64,000 bases of DNA from Chamaecrista fasciculata (Eukaryota > Streptophyta > Magnoliopsida > Fabales > Fabaceae): the NCBI GenBank assembly GCA_003254925.1, contig QANZ01027344.1, positions 75,303 through 139,302 on the forward strand. The letters run 5' to 3'. The position numbers and the translations under genes are program-made. Positions 36,906-49,183 of this stretch are shown here, in pieces. The notes below the pieces were generated by a model. That model made no database searches and was not told where the DNA came from. It saw only the letters and a program-made list of their open reading frames with translations. Within the stretch, counting starts at the first letter, position 1; each line of letters begins with the position of its first letter.

Positions 36906-37840
36906 AGTCTTCATTCTCGGTCCTGGTCAGACCGGTTCGCCCGTCTGGTCCAATCTGGTTTCATAATATTGATTATACTCATTGAAAATATGATCTAATA
37001 TTAATTAATTCTTTTTTATTCAACATATTCCATTATTATTTGTTCTATTTAGTGTATTTTCTACTAGTAGTTGTTAAGTCTAATATTTTAAAACAGTTAT
37101 TTGAATTATATTTTTTTGTTATGCTCACAAATAAAATAAAATAAATGAATGATAAAAAATATATTTGTAATATTTATAGATTAAATTATAATTGAAAGGC
37201 TAAAAAAATAATTTTTTTCCCATAAAAAAATCACCATACGACCGGTAGTTATAGATGTTTATTCTTCGTCCGATGTTTTGGCTCCGACAATAAACTGAAA
37301 CTGGAATTGGACTTGGATCCTTCTGACCAAGACGCCTCCATTGACCAAGTCAAAGCTAACTAGTATCTAAATTCTAAAACTTTTATTATTGGAGAGTAGT
37401 ATCTAAAAATTTTGATTAGATAAAATGTTTGGCTAATCAGTTATCATATTGGATGCTGATTTATGAAGATTCTTACTCTTATTAACTTAGTTAGAGAAAG
37501 ATTATTCTATTAATTTATTTACGACACGATTAATATAAATGCTGGATCTAGAGCTTTTATCTTTTATTTATTTAGTCATGAAAAAAATATTTCATATCAT
37601 GATTTAATTCTAACTGAAAAATAATGAAGACTAAAACGATGTAATTTTTTTTTAAAAAAAATACTTTTATTAAATGTATGACAATAAGATTTTAAATAAT
37701 AAATTGACGATTTCTAGATTTTGTTACCAATAAAATAGTTTTAGAAAAGCATGACATATTTTGATTGGGCCGATAACAAAAAGGAGGCTTCATATTTGTA
37801 CCGTTCACCTAAAAGCCCAATCCAAAACAGAAAGGAAGTC
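36906..37840. other. Intergenic, no gene seen
   Basis: AT-rich sequence without supported coding or RNA features. Confidence 0.4.
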
Positions 37841-37915
37841 AAATGACGCTTTATATTGTAGCAAAAAAAAATGACGCTTTATATTGTTACCAAAAACAAA
37901 AATGACGCTTTATAT
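37841..37915 (+). repeat. Two successive micro-retroposon scars at one site
   Basis: AAATGACGCTTTATATTGT occurs at 37841-37859 and again at 37869-37887, and its first 16 bases a third time at 37900-37915. The spacers are AGC plus an A-run and TACC plus an A-rich run. This looks like two independent hits that reused the same target. Confidence 0.7.
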
Positions 37916-37941
37916 AAAGGAAGAGCTCTTCTCTCTTTCTT

Positions 37942-38162
37942 GGTCAAAGTCCTATTTTGGTCCCCAGTTATGTAAAATTTGAAAAAGTTGATCCCTCTAA
38001 CAGTTTTCATCCATTTTTCAATTAAAAAAAAAGATAAAATTGATTTTTAACTCCTAAAAGTTTCAATTTTTGACATTAAGGACCTTTTTCTCTATAATAG
38101 AACCAAAATGTAAGAAAGAAGAAATACATGGGGGTTTTAGTTTATTTTACACACAAAATACA

Positions 38163-38215
<53 letters not shown>

Positions 38216-38219
38216 NNNN

Positions 38220-38299
<80 letters not shown>

Positions 38300-38512
38300 A
38301 TTTGACGGCGACCGCAACAGCTACAATATCAACGGCGTTGTCGCCCTTGCTCCCGACAACGTCAAGGTCTTCCTGATTAACCTCTTCTTCGGCCCCACCA
38401 TTTCTGGCCACACGCCGTTGTCGCCTACCTAAACCACGAAAACAGCATGACCGCCGTCGTTGCTGTTACTACTGCTATTCACCCAACCAAACACGTCCAC
38501 ACACACATACAG

Positions 38513-38570
<58 letters not shown>

Positions 38571-38852
38571 TGTGTTTTGTGTGTAAAATACACTAAAACC
38601 CCTATGTATTTCTTCTTTCTTACATTTTGGTTCTATTATAGAAAAAAAGGTCTTTAATGCAAAAAATTTAAACTTTTAAGAGTTAAAAGTCAATTTTATC
38701 TTTTTTTTTAACTGTAAAATGGATGGAAACCGTTAAAGGGACCAACTTTGTCAAATTTTACATAACTGGGGGACCAATATGGAACGAAAAATAACTGGGG
38801 GACCAATTTAGAACACTGAACATAACTGGGAGACTAAAATAGGACTTTGGCC
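37942..38852. mobile_element. Mutator-type element with a captured GC-rich fragment (Pack-MULE-like)
   Basis: Starts GGTCAAAGTCCTATTTTGG and ends AGGACTTTGGCC; arms of about 200 bp are inverted copies. Flanks CTCTTTCTT and TTCTTTCTT agree at eight of nine bases. Between the arms lie a (CT)n run (38166-38298, interrupted by four Ns), about 210 bp of GC-rich coding-like sequence and a matching (GA)n run. The middle translates over part of its length to VVALAPDNVKVFLINLFFG; I do not recognise the source gene. Confidence 0.7.
38299..38512. pseudogene. Captured gene fragment inside a Mutator-type element
   Basis: This block is far richer in G and C than everything around it and has a strong third-position C bias in one frame (GGCGACCGCAAC, GGCGTTGTCGCC), as in real coding exons. 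One forward frame is open for about 43 codons, and a neighbouring frame continues with a protein-like FWPHAVVAYLNHENSM stretch, consistent with one frame shift. The source gene is unknown to me. Confidence 0.45.
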
Positions 38853-39796
38853 TTCTTTCTTTAATCGAAAGCTTTTCCTCACAAATCACAATAATTGGAG
38901 TGTTTTTAATTTTTAATTTAATTTTTCTTTTACTTTGTACCTCAAAAATCAAGATACAACTCAAAGTCCGAATTAGAAGCAAAATGGTAGTGAATTTTAT
39001 CCTCATATTACAAGGTGTCGATATGTTATATTTGGTGCCTTGCAAATCATAGTGTGAATGGTTTTTCTGCCTTTCTTTTTCATATATAAAGTAATATTTT
39101 AACCAAAAGAAGAAATTACACTTTGTTTTCGTCAGACTCTTTTTCTATGAAACAATAAAGAATAATTAATTTTTTTAGTCATAGTAACAATAATTTTTTA
39201 TATTATTTAAATATTACACTTTGGTCCTTTAATTAATAATGTAAATTAATTATTTAGTTTATGAAAAATGATAAATTTGTCAATTTAATCCCTAGATGAT
39301 GAAATAAAATTATATCATTCAGTCCAAGAAAAATACAAATATATGTGATCCTTTTGCTGAGGATAACAATCAAGATTTACTTACAAATATGATGCAGTTT
39401 TTAATTTTATCAAAACTACAATAAACAATTGAAGTTAAAAAATGATATTTATTGTTAAATTTGAATTCATATTTTAGCAAAAAGACTAAATTAGTTGCAA
39501 TTGCATCTTTTAGATGTTAAATCTTATAATTTTATCTTTAAAAGACTAAAGTTATATACTGATCATTTTTTAGGGATTAAACCATTAATTCATTTTAATT
39601 AATACCTAATTTTGTGATAATGTGATCTATTTATATTTATAGCCTGCCAAACGAACACACCAATATAAAAAGTTTAAGATAAACATATTTAAACTTGGAT
39701 ATTGACTTTTTAAGTACTAATATTAATATACAACGATATAATTTTGTATTTAGTTCCTCATTAGGAACTCTAAATAAATAATTTTATTATAGAGAG
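38853..39796. other. Intergenic, no gene seen
   Basis: AT-rich sequence without supported features. Confidence 0.4.
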
Positions 39797-39966
39797 TGTT
39801 AGGATCAAGCGCTTACCACTAGGCCAAAAGCTATAGCTGTTAGCAAGAGCACAACTCTATTTCCTTAACCCACAGTAGAGCAGACGCCCAAGCGCCATGA
39901 TTTGATTATGACTTGGCCCCACACCTGAGCCTCCACCATGAGACAGTTGATGCCACCCCTTGGCTA
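39797..39966. mobile_element. Short interspersed element, TGTTAGGATCAAGCGC family, copy 1
   Basis: Starts TGTTAGGATCAAGCGCTTACC, contains CAAAAGCTATAGCTGTTAGC and CAGACGCCCAAGCGCCATG, and ends near GCCACCCCTTGGCTAAC. It matches 59511-59679 over its full length. Flanks ATAGAGAG and ATAGAGTT suggest a partly decayed target duplication. Confidence 0.6.
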
Positions 39967-41741
39967 ACATAGAGTTTACATATATATCTACAAAAAAATA
40001 TAAAAACTACATTGAATAAAATATACTAGGAATATTAATGATAATAATAAAATATACCATTAAATTTTGCCCATATTTGTACCTCTATATAGTCCACAAC
40101 TTACTATTACCATTTATAAGGTCTTTAACTAGGATTTGATCACATAGGGATCTCTTTTGGAAATTACGGATTTAGAATGCCTAGGTATACAAAGAATATT
40201 TTTGCATTATTGGTATCCTATTCCTATATAAGTCCTAACAGTTGTACTTGTACTGCCTAATTTCCTTTTGTTCTTCATTCATTCCATCATGAGACCCACA
40301 AGCCTTAGCCTTTTAAGTCATTGCATGCTTATAATACTTCTCCTTTTAATTTCTGCACTTTACCATCTTCTTGCTTATTACATTCCATGATTAGAATTGC
40401 TTCTGCTTTCTTGTTCCTCTTTCTTCACTATTATGTCGTGTGTGTGGGGACTACACAACACAACTAGAGATTGTTTCATCTCTATCTATCTCTGACTTTG
40501 ACAAAATAATATAATAAATTAAAAATCAGGTTTAGAAGCAGAAAACTCTCAATTTTGGAAATAAACTTACATTCTGTTAATTTTTTTAGTATAAAAACTA
40601 AAGAGAAATTTTTACCAACAAATAGTTAGTTGGAATAGTAGCTACTTCAGTTCCCATAATTAAGTTTGAGATTTTTTTTAAACAGTTTTTGGAAGGAGAA
40701 TTTATCCCCATTATGAGATCTTTTTTTATTCAGATAAAAATTCATTCTTATCTAGATTTCAAAGATATAACCGGTTGGAGGATAATTCTATTGAGAGGGT
40801 GATTGCAAAAGCAACGCCTTCTCTATATTTTACACACATCTCAAAATAAAAAATATTGATCTAACGGTTGGAGGAGGAGGATGTTTTTGCAACTGTTCTC
40901 TTTATATGTTTGCCCCCAAAAAAAAAGAGAGAGAGAAATTTCTATTGTTTTTTTTATTTTTTTTAAATTTTTCTTGCATTGCCTTGATCCCTCATGGACC
41001 TAATTAGGCCTGAGCCCGCATATAAAGAAGTCAAATGTTCTTGAAACATATATGCTTGTCCAATACAGGCTGGCCCATTTTGACTCAATATTCCCTCGTG
41101 CATGCTTCATCTACATCTATCTATCTATTAGTGCTAAGGTTGATTGTATAATAATGTAAAAATGTAGATTGAACTTTTATAACGATTAAATGAATGAACT
41201 TGAATGATCACATCCTTTATCATTGATACTACTTTGACAGTTGTAGGTTTTGCCTTCACGGATATGATCTTTCATAGAATTCTGACACGATTGTGACAGG
41301 ATATAACCCATTATTTGGCATGGGAATCTAATATATCTGGTCCTTATAACTCTAACTTAGATTTGTGTACCATATCATTTTCAACAAAAAAAAAATATGA
41401 TTTACACAACAAAAAATAAAAACATAATTGAACAAACATTCTGAAATTAAGAATTTCAGAGCTAACTTAGGCTTCAGAGCTGCAAATTTCTGATATGTCA
41501 GAGTTTCCTCATATAGATCAGTACATGGCAGAAAAGGAAAAATAGTCAATAACTTCATATATAGATTCAATGGCAATTCTTTTATTTCCTTCTTAGGATC
41601 AGAACAAAGATTTATTATAGGATACACGAACTAGATATAGATATAAATATAAATATATATGTACCAAATAACCAAACTATAAACAAATTATGTAATACAA
41701 AAAAACAACACCACATTGATCAATTAGGAATTAATTATTAA
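39967..41741. other. Intergenic, downstream of BKI1
   Basis: AT-rich. The few hundred bases next to 41742 are probably the BKI1 3' untranslated region. A 91-codon frame at 41352-41627 (-) has no recognisable feature. Confidence 0.4.
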
Positions 41742-42743
41742 TCACACAAAGGAAAACTTTTTGTCTGGTTTATTGTCTTCTTTTGCAATTGAATTCTTGC
41801 AGTGAGCAATTGCAGCTTGAATGGCTGCTTGCAATTCTTCCATGGTGCTATCACTAGGAGGAGGAAGAGTCATAGTAGGAAGAAGAAGGCCACTATTAGT
41901 AGGAGAAGTTCTCATTGATGCAGGTGCTGATGAATATTCTCCTCTTCTAATTCCTTTCACCAATTCTGGCTTATTTCTCAGACTTAGATTCCCAGAATAA
42001 GAATTATAATTACTCTCTCCAATTTTGTCTCTTTCTCTTCTTCCTCTGAAATTGGACATTAATGGCTGCACCATTCTCAAGTATCTTTTCACTACGTGTA
42101 TCACATCAAACCTCAGCTTCTTCTGCTTCATCTTCTTCTTATTCTGGTTCTCTTTATCGTCCTTCTCTCCAATTACCTTATTACGCCCTCTTGTTAACCC
42201 AAACAATGAAAAAGATTTAGACTTTGGCTTCCTCTGGTTGTTGATGTTTACTCCATTATTAGTAATGTTGTGGCTGCTGCTATTAAGGTTGTCTTTTTCT
42301 TCTTCTTCTTCTCTGAATCTGGCAATTTGCTTGATGGGTTTTTCATAATAATCTTGTGTAGTTGATGAGATTGGGAGGGTGAAGCTGTCCATGGAGTTTG
42401 TGGAAGAACGAGGAGATTGTGAAGGGAGGTGAGAGAGAAGGTGAAGAGGAAGCAAGTGGCCATGGAAGAAAATGTCATCAGCAGGAGATAAATCAAGAGC
42501 AAATGAATTTGCAGAAGAATAAGGAGGTGTTGTGGATTTATTATTAGTAGTAGAAGAATTAGGTGGTGTAGTGATTGAGGAAGAAGAATGAAGAGAGACA
42601 GTGAAGGAGAAATCATGAGAAGGAGATGATGTTGATGAAGATGATGATGATGTTGTTGTTGGTGATAATTGGAATTCATCAGACTCCTTTTGAATATGAA
42701 CATCGTTTTCTCTGTGCTTTTGGTGCTGATGATGCTTTTCCAT
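41742..42743 (-). CDS. BKI1: BKI1, BRI1 kinase inhibitor 1
   Basis: A single exon of 333 residues (Arabidopsis BKI1 is about 337). The frame is open a few codons further up, but the first ATG is at 42743. Signatures in order: poly-serine N-terminus with SPSHDFSFTVSL, then DLSPADDIFFHGHLLPLHLL (85-104), KSKSFSLFGLTRGR (174-187), a lysine/arginine-rich membrane-targeting region with Tyr-221 in VVKRYLRMV (the counterpart of the phospho-tyrosine that releases Arabidopsis BKI1), SAPASMRTSPTNSG (272-285) and the BRI1-binding C-terminal helix DSTMEELQAAIQAAIAHCKN (298-317). The protein holds the brassinosteroid receptor BRI1 inactive at the plasma membrane and binds 14-3-3 proteins after release. 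All parts appear intact. Confidence 0.93.
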   Translation of the reverse strand: MEKHHQHQKHRENDVHIQKESDEFQLSPTTTSSSSSSTSSPSHDFSFTVSLHSSSSITTPPNSSTTNNKSTTPPYSSANSFALDLSPADDIFFHGHLLPLHLLSHLPSQSPRSSTNSMDSFTLPISSTTQDYYEKPIKQIARFREEEEEKDNLNSSSHNITNNGVNINNQRKPKSKSFSLFGLTRGRNKVIGEKDDKENQNKKKMKQKKLRFDVIHVVKRYLRMVQPLMSNFRGRRERDKIGESNYNSYSGNLSLRNKPELVKGIRRGEYSSAPASMRTSPTNSGLLLPTMTLPPPSDSTMEELQAAIQAAIAHCKNSIAKEDNKPDKKFSFV

Positions 42744-43814
42744 AACAGTATGATTTGGCTCCAACACCAACTAGATTTGATGCAGTAGTAAGTGGTATGT
42801 ATCTCAAAGTTCAATTCTCTCTCTCAAAAATCTTTTCTTTTTGGTTTGTGGAGAGAGAGAGAAAGAGGGTATGGCTCTTTTTCTTGTTGAATATGGATAT
42901 CAATCAACAAGGCTTGGTTGGGGGAAGGAGAGAAGGATAAAGGGATTGGAAAAAGCAGAGAGAAAGATAGAGAACGAAAAGAGTCTTTGTCAAACGGCTG
43001 TTGAGACTTGGAATGTCTTGCTGAATATCTTATTCTTAAAGGAAATTTACTGTGGATATTATTTTATTTTTACACTTGTGGGTGTGTGAGACATAGGTTA
43101 TAAATTCATGTAAGGATTCTTTAAATGAATGCATATAAAAAAATAACAAAGAATTAATCTGAATTATGAGAAAATATATATTTCAATTAAGTTAGTCAGA
43201 AAAAGAAAGTAAAAAAGATAAAACTAGGTGTTAAGAGACAACATGTGAACAAGGGTTTATCAAAATATAGAAAAGTAATTATAGATTATTAGTGAATTTT
43301 GACAGAATTTATTTTATGGAAGGTTATTGTTGACAGTGTCAAAGTGTATTACTTTTCTTTCTTACTATAGTTACTAGTTATAACTACTAGCACTATCCAA
43401 AGGGGTGATTGGTGATGACTGATGACCCTATCTAATCTAATAAATTCTGTAACATTGTGGAATGAAATGATAGATTTTGGCTTGTGTGTATGTGTGAAAA
43501 AAAAAGGTTGGTGCTATGATGGGGCCAAGTGAAGTGTTCACAGCAATTGCGGGTACTGATTTTGGAAATGGGGTCAGAAAAATCCAAATTTGGCCACCAA
43601 AGGAAAAGATGGGATTGGCATGGAGGACTTCACTTTAGAAATGTGTCTTTATTTTGGAGCAAATTAGAGGGTCCCCAAAGCAAGAAAGAAAGAATTTTAA
43701 TCTCCCACGAACATAATGCACAAAGAAAAATGCATCCATTCTTCCCAATTTCAAAGGAATCTTTGAATATAATTCATAGGCACCTACTAGGCATTATAAT
43801 TAAGAAATTAATTA
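42744..43814. other. BKI1 upstream region
   Basis: Contains a CT/GA-rich tract (42815-42990) just upstream of BKI1 on its strand, typical of a plant 5' leader and core promoter. Beyond that no gene is supported; the 107-codon frame at 43.5-43.85 kb runs into the MITE. Confidence 0.4.
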
Positions 43815-44392
43815 GGTCAAATACTCATTTTAGTCCTCAAACTATGGGATAGATTTCATTTAAGTTCTAAAACTATCTTTTGTTCCATTATTTTAGTACT
43901 CAAACTTTTACATTTGTTTTGTTTTAATCCCCAAAATGTGATTTTATATAGTTTCTGCCATTATGTCGAGGTTTAAAGTAGAAAGTGGTCCTTTTACATT
44001 TGTCTAAGGACCAAATCTCTCTAACTCTTCTTTTCTCTTTCTAATTTGTAGGTCTCATTTACATTTTCTCTCTCTAATTTTTCCTTTCTCTTTCTAAATT
44101 GTAGTGTATTTACATTGAAAAGGACCATTTTCTACTTTAAACCTCGACAATTGACATAAATCATTTCTCTTATACGTAATATAATAAATGGGTTGACAAA
44201 AGGAGAAAGAGAAATTTTCGTTCTTAGTCAATCACAAATTGAAACAAACCGACAAAATCTCGATAAAATCACATTTTGATGACCATAATGGAACAAATGT
44301 AAGAGTTTGATGACTAAAATAGAACAAAAAATAATTTTTGGATCGAAATGAAACTTACCTCATAGTTTTAGGACCAAAATGAGATTTTAACC
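43815..44392. mobile_element. Mutator-type fold-back MITE
   Basis: Starts GGTCAAATACTCATTTTAG and ends ATGAGATTTTAACC. Flanks AATTAATTA (43806-43814) and AATTGATTA (44393-44401) agree at eight of nine. Arms of about 250 bp carry TTTAGTCCTCAAACTATGGG and its complement. Confidence 0.75.
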
Positions 44393-44401
44393 AATTGATT
44401 A

Positions 44402-46177
44402 TATATATAAATATATATATGCTTCTTTTCTTCTTCTTTCCTTGTCAATGTCAATGGGTTACTCGTGTGCACTCAAAAGCATGTTCAGCTATAGTAGCGT
44501 TCCCACTTTATTCCACAGTTTAGCCACACAGTGGATATATATGCATACACGCAAGAGGTTGATTTTGTGTCAACCAAATTATTACAAGTAAAAGAAATGA
44601 AAGTCCTTTTGCCTTTTGAGTTTTGACATCAGGATGATGATTCTATATATACTTTTTCTCCTGTATTTGATGGGAGAAACAAACCTACAAGTATAAAACG
44701 TGTCTATCCACCGATCTAATAACGATATGCATATGCAAGTTGTGATTTGATATTCTCATACATACGTATCACGGAAATTAACTCAAGCATGATAGGAAAT
44801 TGTATATATATATATATATATACACACATGTATATCTACATATATCAATTAAATGGAAATGATTTAATTTGTTGGCGGAGAGAGACTGGGAGGGCCATGA
44901 ATTAAATGGAACATGATCATGGTAGATTCATAGCCCGTCCATTCCATGTTTCATATTTTTGAAGCACTAATAAATATATTTTTTATACTTTTTGAATTCA
45001 ATTGTGGACTTCTAGTCTTTTGTGGTGATACTTGAGTCTTTTGTAATAATTAATAAGTATCAAATTTGATTACGAAATGTGTCATTGATAGTATTACGAG
45101 AGACGACGAAAAATATTATTGAATAAATTACAATAAAAAATAATATCATTAATTTAAAATACCAAAGTGAATAATATTCAAATTATATTAATAAAGTTGA
45201 TAATTTTTTTATGATGATGGTTCAAAAGATTAATATTGAAGTTGAAAGATTTTAGACGAACCTGAATAAACAGTACCAAGTATCCACGTGAAGACTCAAT
45301 CACAATATCAAACTTAGATTCACGAACGAACAATGTACACAGCAATTTATCGAAGATGAAGACAAAAGAGACTTACGAAACTTTTTTATCAAAAACTCCC
45401 AAAGACTAGAAGAAACTCTTTTCTTCCACTCACTTACATTTTGGGTCATTTTTCTTCACTTAAGAAAACTAAATCGTGTGTTTGTTTCTCTATCTAGAAT
45501 TGAGGAAAAAAGTCAGGTGATACTTGAAGTAGTGGATAATTATCATAATATATTTTTAATATCAATTAATTAATAGTTGAAATATATTCCTCTCATGAAA
45601 ATCTCCCACTTACATGATATTTATCCTTCAATAATAATATATTCAATAACAACCGTATTATCACAAATCTAAGACAATCATAGTTTACTTCACCCTCCTA
45701 ATTAATCCTCAAACAAAAGGTTGGAGATTGTGAAAGTCCAAGAACAACCATTGACTAGAAAGAGATCTAGAGAGAGAGAGAGAGAAACAGAAAAGAACAT
45801 GGTTTGGTGGGGGTGAAGGGAGACCCACACGCACGTGTATAAGGTTAAGGTGGTCCATGGAGCATAAAGGAATTTTGTAGGCATGGTTAAGCTCTCCATC
45901 TTAATCATGTTTGCATTATTATTTGGACACATACACATTCACTTCTTTCATTCATTCACCCCTTGAGCCACTCAATTTTTCTCTTTCTCATTTCTTTTTC
46001 TTCTCTTCTAATTTCCAAGATAATATAGAAATCTGAAAAATTTAATAAAAGAAACTTCACATAGTCCAATCTCCAATGGCTTTCTTTTTTCCTCTGATAT
46101 TAGCCATACAATATAGCCTATGGCTTTCTTTTCCCCTTTTCGTAAGATTGTGTTTGTCCAAGAAATAAATAAATAAA
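44402..46177. other. Intergenic, no gene seen
   Basis: AT-rich with a TA run near 44.8 kb. The 78-codon frame at 45702-45938 (-) is not supported by any domain. Confidence 0.4.
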
Positions 46178-46621
46178 GGCCAAAGTTTTATTTTAACTCT
46201 CAAATTTGTTCAAAGTTCTGTTTTGGTCTTTCATTTTTTTTTTTCTGTTTTAGTCTTTCAAGTTTCCAAAACATTCCACCGTTAGTCCCTCAGCATTTTT
46301 CATTCACTTTTTTCTGTTAAAAAAAATAAAAAATAGACTTTTATCCCCCAAAAGTTTTAGTTTTTCACATTAAGATCCTTTTGTTTATATAATAAGATTA
46401 AAACGTAAGAAAAAAAAGAAATAAATAGACAATTTTAATAGATTTTAGGGACTAACGGTGGAACTTTTTGGAAACTTGAAGGACCAAAACGGAACGAAAA
46501 AACTTGAGAGACCAAAACAGAACTTTTGAGCAAACATGAGGAATTAAAACGGAACGAAAAAAATTGAGGGACCAAACCATAACTTTGAGCAAACATGAGA
46601 GACCAAAATAGGACTTTGGCC
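46178..46621. mobile_element. Mutator-type fold-back MITE
   Basis: Starts GGCCAAAGTTTTATTTT and ends ATAGGACTTTGGCC with arms of about 170 bp. Flanks ATAAATAAA and ATTCATAAT agree at six of nine bases. Contains GGGACTAACGGTGGAACTTT, shared with the other copies. Confidence 0.7.
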
Positions 46622-47155
46622 ATTCATAATATATTTTTTTTGGAAGATTTCGTTATTTTTTTAATTTATTTGATTTAAATAAAATTAATTTTCATTTAAA
46701 TCGTTAAAATAAATAAATTATAGATGTCTAAAGTTTGTTTAAAAAAAAAAAACAGCTTATCCCTTCTTGCTGTTCATGCAAAGTGCTTGAAAAAGTGGAC
46801 ATAAAATCGAACAGTATATATAACGACTAGGAATTCAATGTGCTATGATATGTCCTAAAATAGATACATCTCACATTTATACGTAAATTGTAATATAGTG
46901 ACATTCTTTTGGGTTCAATGCTTTTCTTTGTCACTCGTTTTTTTTTTTTTAAAAAATAATTTTGAAAATAAATCAGGTTCAATGGAATAAAATATTCTCA
47001 ACGACATGTCCAATTAATCAACATAAGTTAGTTCAGATGATGATAAGTGATTTTATACTGTAAGTTTCGAATTTGAAATCTTATGAATATAATTATTTTT
47101 TATTCTTATTAAAAGACTACTATTAAATGTAAAACATGAGTTGAATTTAAATTTT

Positions 47156-48177
47156 GGCCAAAGTGCGAATTTGGTCCTGTAACTTTGTTCTAGTTTCCAA
47201 ATTAGTCCTATAACTTTTTTTTTGTCTCGAATTTGGTCTTGTATCTTTGCTAAGGTCCCAAATCAGTTCTATATCTTTTTTGTCTCAGTTTTGGTCCCAT
47301 ATGTTTTGAAAACCTCCCACCGTTAGTCCTCTGTTTATTTTAAATTACAGTTTAATCCTGAAAACTTCAAGTCCCTTTCACTTTAGTCCCTGACTATCAA
47401 AATGAAAGTGAAAGAGCATCCCTGAAGATTCTCAAACATTACATCTTGGTCCATAATCCATAAATTCTTCATGAAATGGAATAGAAATGCAAAAAAAAAA
47501 AAACACAAATTAAAAGCAAATGACAGAGGGACCAAAACTGAAAACGCAGAAAATTTAAAACCCATCGGAAAACGTACGAAAATCGCCGAGAAACTCAAAA
47601 ACTCATAAAAAAGCCCCTCTTCAAAAGTTTGGATTTTCGAAAATTCTTTTTTAAAGCATTTGAGGGCGATTATTTGAGTGAGATTTCAGTGAGAATTGAG
47701 GTTTTTGGATGAGTTCTTGAGTTTCTCGGCGATTTTCGTACGTTTTCCGGCGAGTTTGGGGCATTTTCCGGTGGGTTGTAAATTTTCTGTGTTTTCAGTT
47801 TTGGTCCCTTTGTCATTTGTTTTAATTTGTATTGTTTTCGTATTTCTATTTCATTTCATGAAGAATTCATGGATTAGGGACCAAGATATAAGGTTTGAGA
47901 ATCTTCAGGGATGCTCTTTCACTTTCATTTTGATAGTCAGGGACTAAAGTGAAAGGGACTTGAAGTTTTCAGGACTTAACTGTAATTTAAAATAGACAGA
48001 GGACTAACGGTGGAAGGTTTCTAAAACATATGGGAACAAAACGGAGACAAAAAAAAGATATAGGACTGATTTGGGACCTAGAGCAAAGATACAAAATCAA
48101 ATTCGAGACAAAAAAAAAGTTGTAGGATTGATTTGGGAACTGAAGCAAAGTTACATGACCAAATTCGCACTTTGGCC
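47156..48177. mobile_element. Large Mutator-type fold-back element with 400-bp arms
   Basis: Starts GGCCAAAGTGCGAATTTGG and ends CCAAATTCGCACTTTGGCC. Flanks TTAAATTTT (47147-47155) and TTAAATTTC (48178-48186) agree at eight of nine. The arms are long inverted copies, so the same protein-like frame appears on both strands (for example GCSFTFILIVRD), which is a shadow of the fold-back and not a gene. The loop at about 47.6-47.7 kb is short, so a transcript would form a very long hairpin. Confidence 0.8.
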
Positions 48178-49133
48178 TTAAATTTCTCAACCCAAAAATT
48201 GGATGAACAAGAACAAAACAAAAAGCAAACAAACAAAACAACATCATAACACGAATTAAAAGGTCAAAATATAATCACAAACCAAGGCCGTCTTCCTTTT
48301 CCCTTTCACAAGTGGAGTCACCAATTAGTAGAAAATGATTCCATTGAGAATAGAAAGGGCAATGAAGTATAAACTTACAAGAAACTATGATTAACACAAC
48401 AAAGTGTATGACGGTACTAGGCCTGTGTTTTCCTTTTGCACTAAACTTATATATATAAATTTTCTTTGGTGCATCTTTATTATAAGATTCTTTAATAAAT
48501 AAATAATACAGGACAAAATTTATGTACGATAATTATAATAAAAAATATATAAAAATAATTTTTGTATGATTAATTATAAAAGAAAAAATATTTTTAAAAA
48601 TTATAATAACACATACAAAGAAAGATCACATTTTCCTTATGTTTTTATCTCTTCTTGTCTCCTAACATCAAATAGTGTAATTTAGGTTGTCTTCTTCCTC
48701 TTCATGGGTGGATAGAAGGTTGAGATGATCAGAGAGAAAACAGAGGCTTGATGCAACCAACGAAATTAGGCCAAAGTGCAAGCAGGCAAAAAATAAATCC
48801 AAATTAGGCCCCCAATCCAACAACAATGAACTCATATCAATATATAATTAAATTGATTTTATTTCTTCTCCAATTTTACCATTCAAAGGACGGACCCAAA
48901 AAAACAAAAAAAGAAGAAGAATGCAGTCATTCGGACTTACCCAAGTCAAAAGTTAAATTTATCAACTTATCATTCTAAAGTGTCATGGTTTAACTATGAT
49001 TGGAATCTCTACGATAGGATAATTGATATTACATTTAGGCTAACAATCTTTCATTTGATAAATGATATGTTGAGAATCGAATCCATGATATTGACTTTGA
49101 TATCAATTGAGACTTGTTAGATTAATCAACTCA

Positions 49134-49183
49134 ATTGCACATTGAGTTTTTTTTTTTTTTTGGCCAACATTGCACATTGAGTT
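49134..49183 (-). repeat. Micro-retroposon scar with 15-bp duplication
   Basis: ATTGCACATTGAGTT occurs at 49134-49148 and 49169-49183 around a T-run ending GGCCAAC, that is GTTGGCC plus an A-tail on the minus strand. Confidence 0.8.

Noticed and set aside
38070-38657. Frames of Ser-Leu and Arg-Glu repeats
   Set aside because: Translations of the (CT)n and (GA)n tracts.
41352-41627. 91-codon minus-strand frame downstream of BKI1
   Set aside because: AT-rich translation with no domain; more likely part of the spacer or BKI1 3' region.
42025-42814. Frames on both strands over BKI1
   Set aside because: Shadows of BKI1; only the 41742-42743 frame has BKI1 motifs in order.
45702-45938. 78-codon minus-strand frame, considered as a small peptide or microRNA precursor
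   Set aside because: No signal peptide or known microRNA sequence could be recognised.
47383-47947. Two similar frames on opposite strands
   Set aside because: They are the two inverted arms of one fold-back element, not genes.
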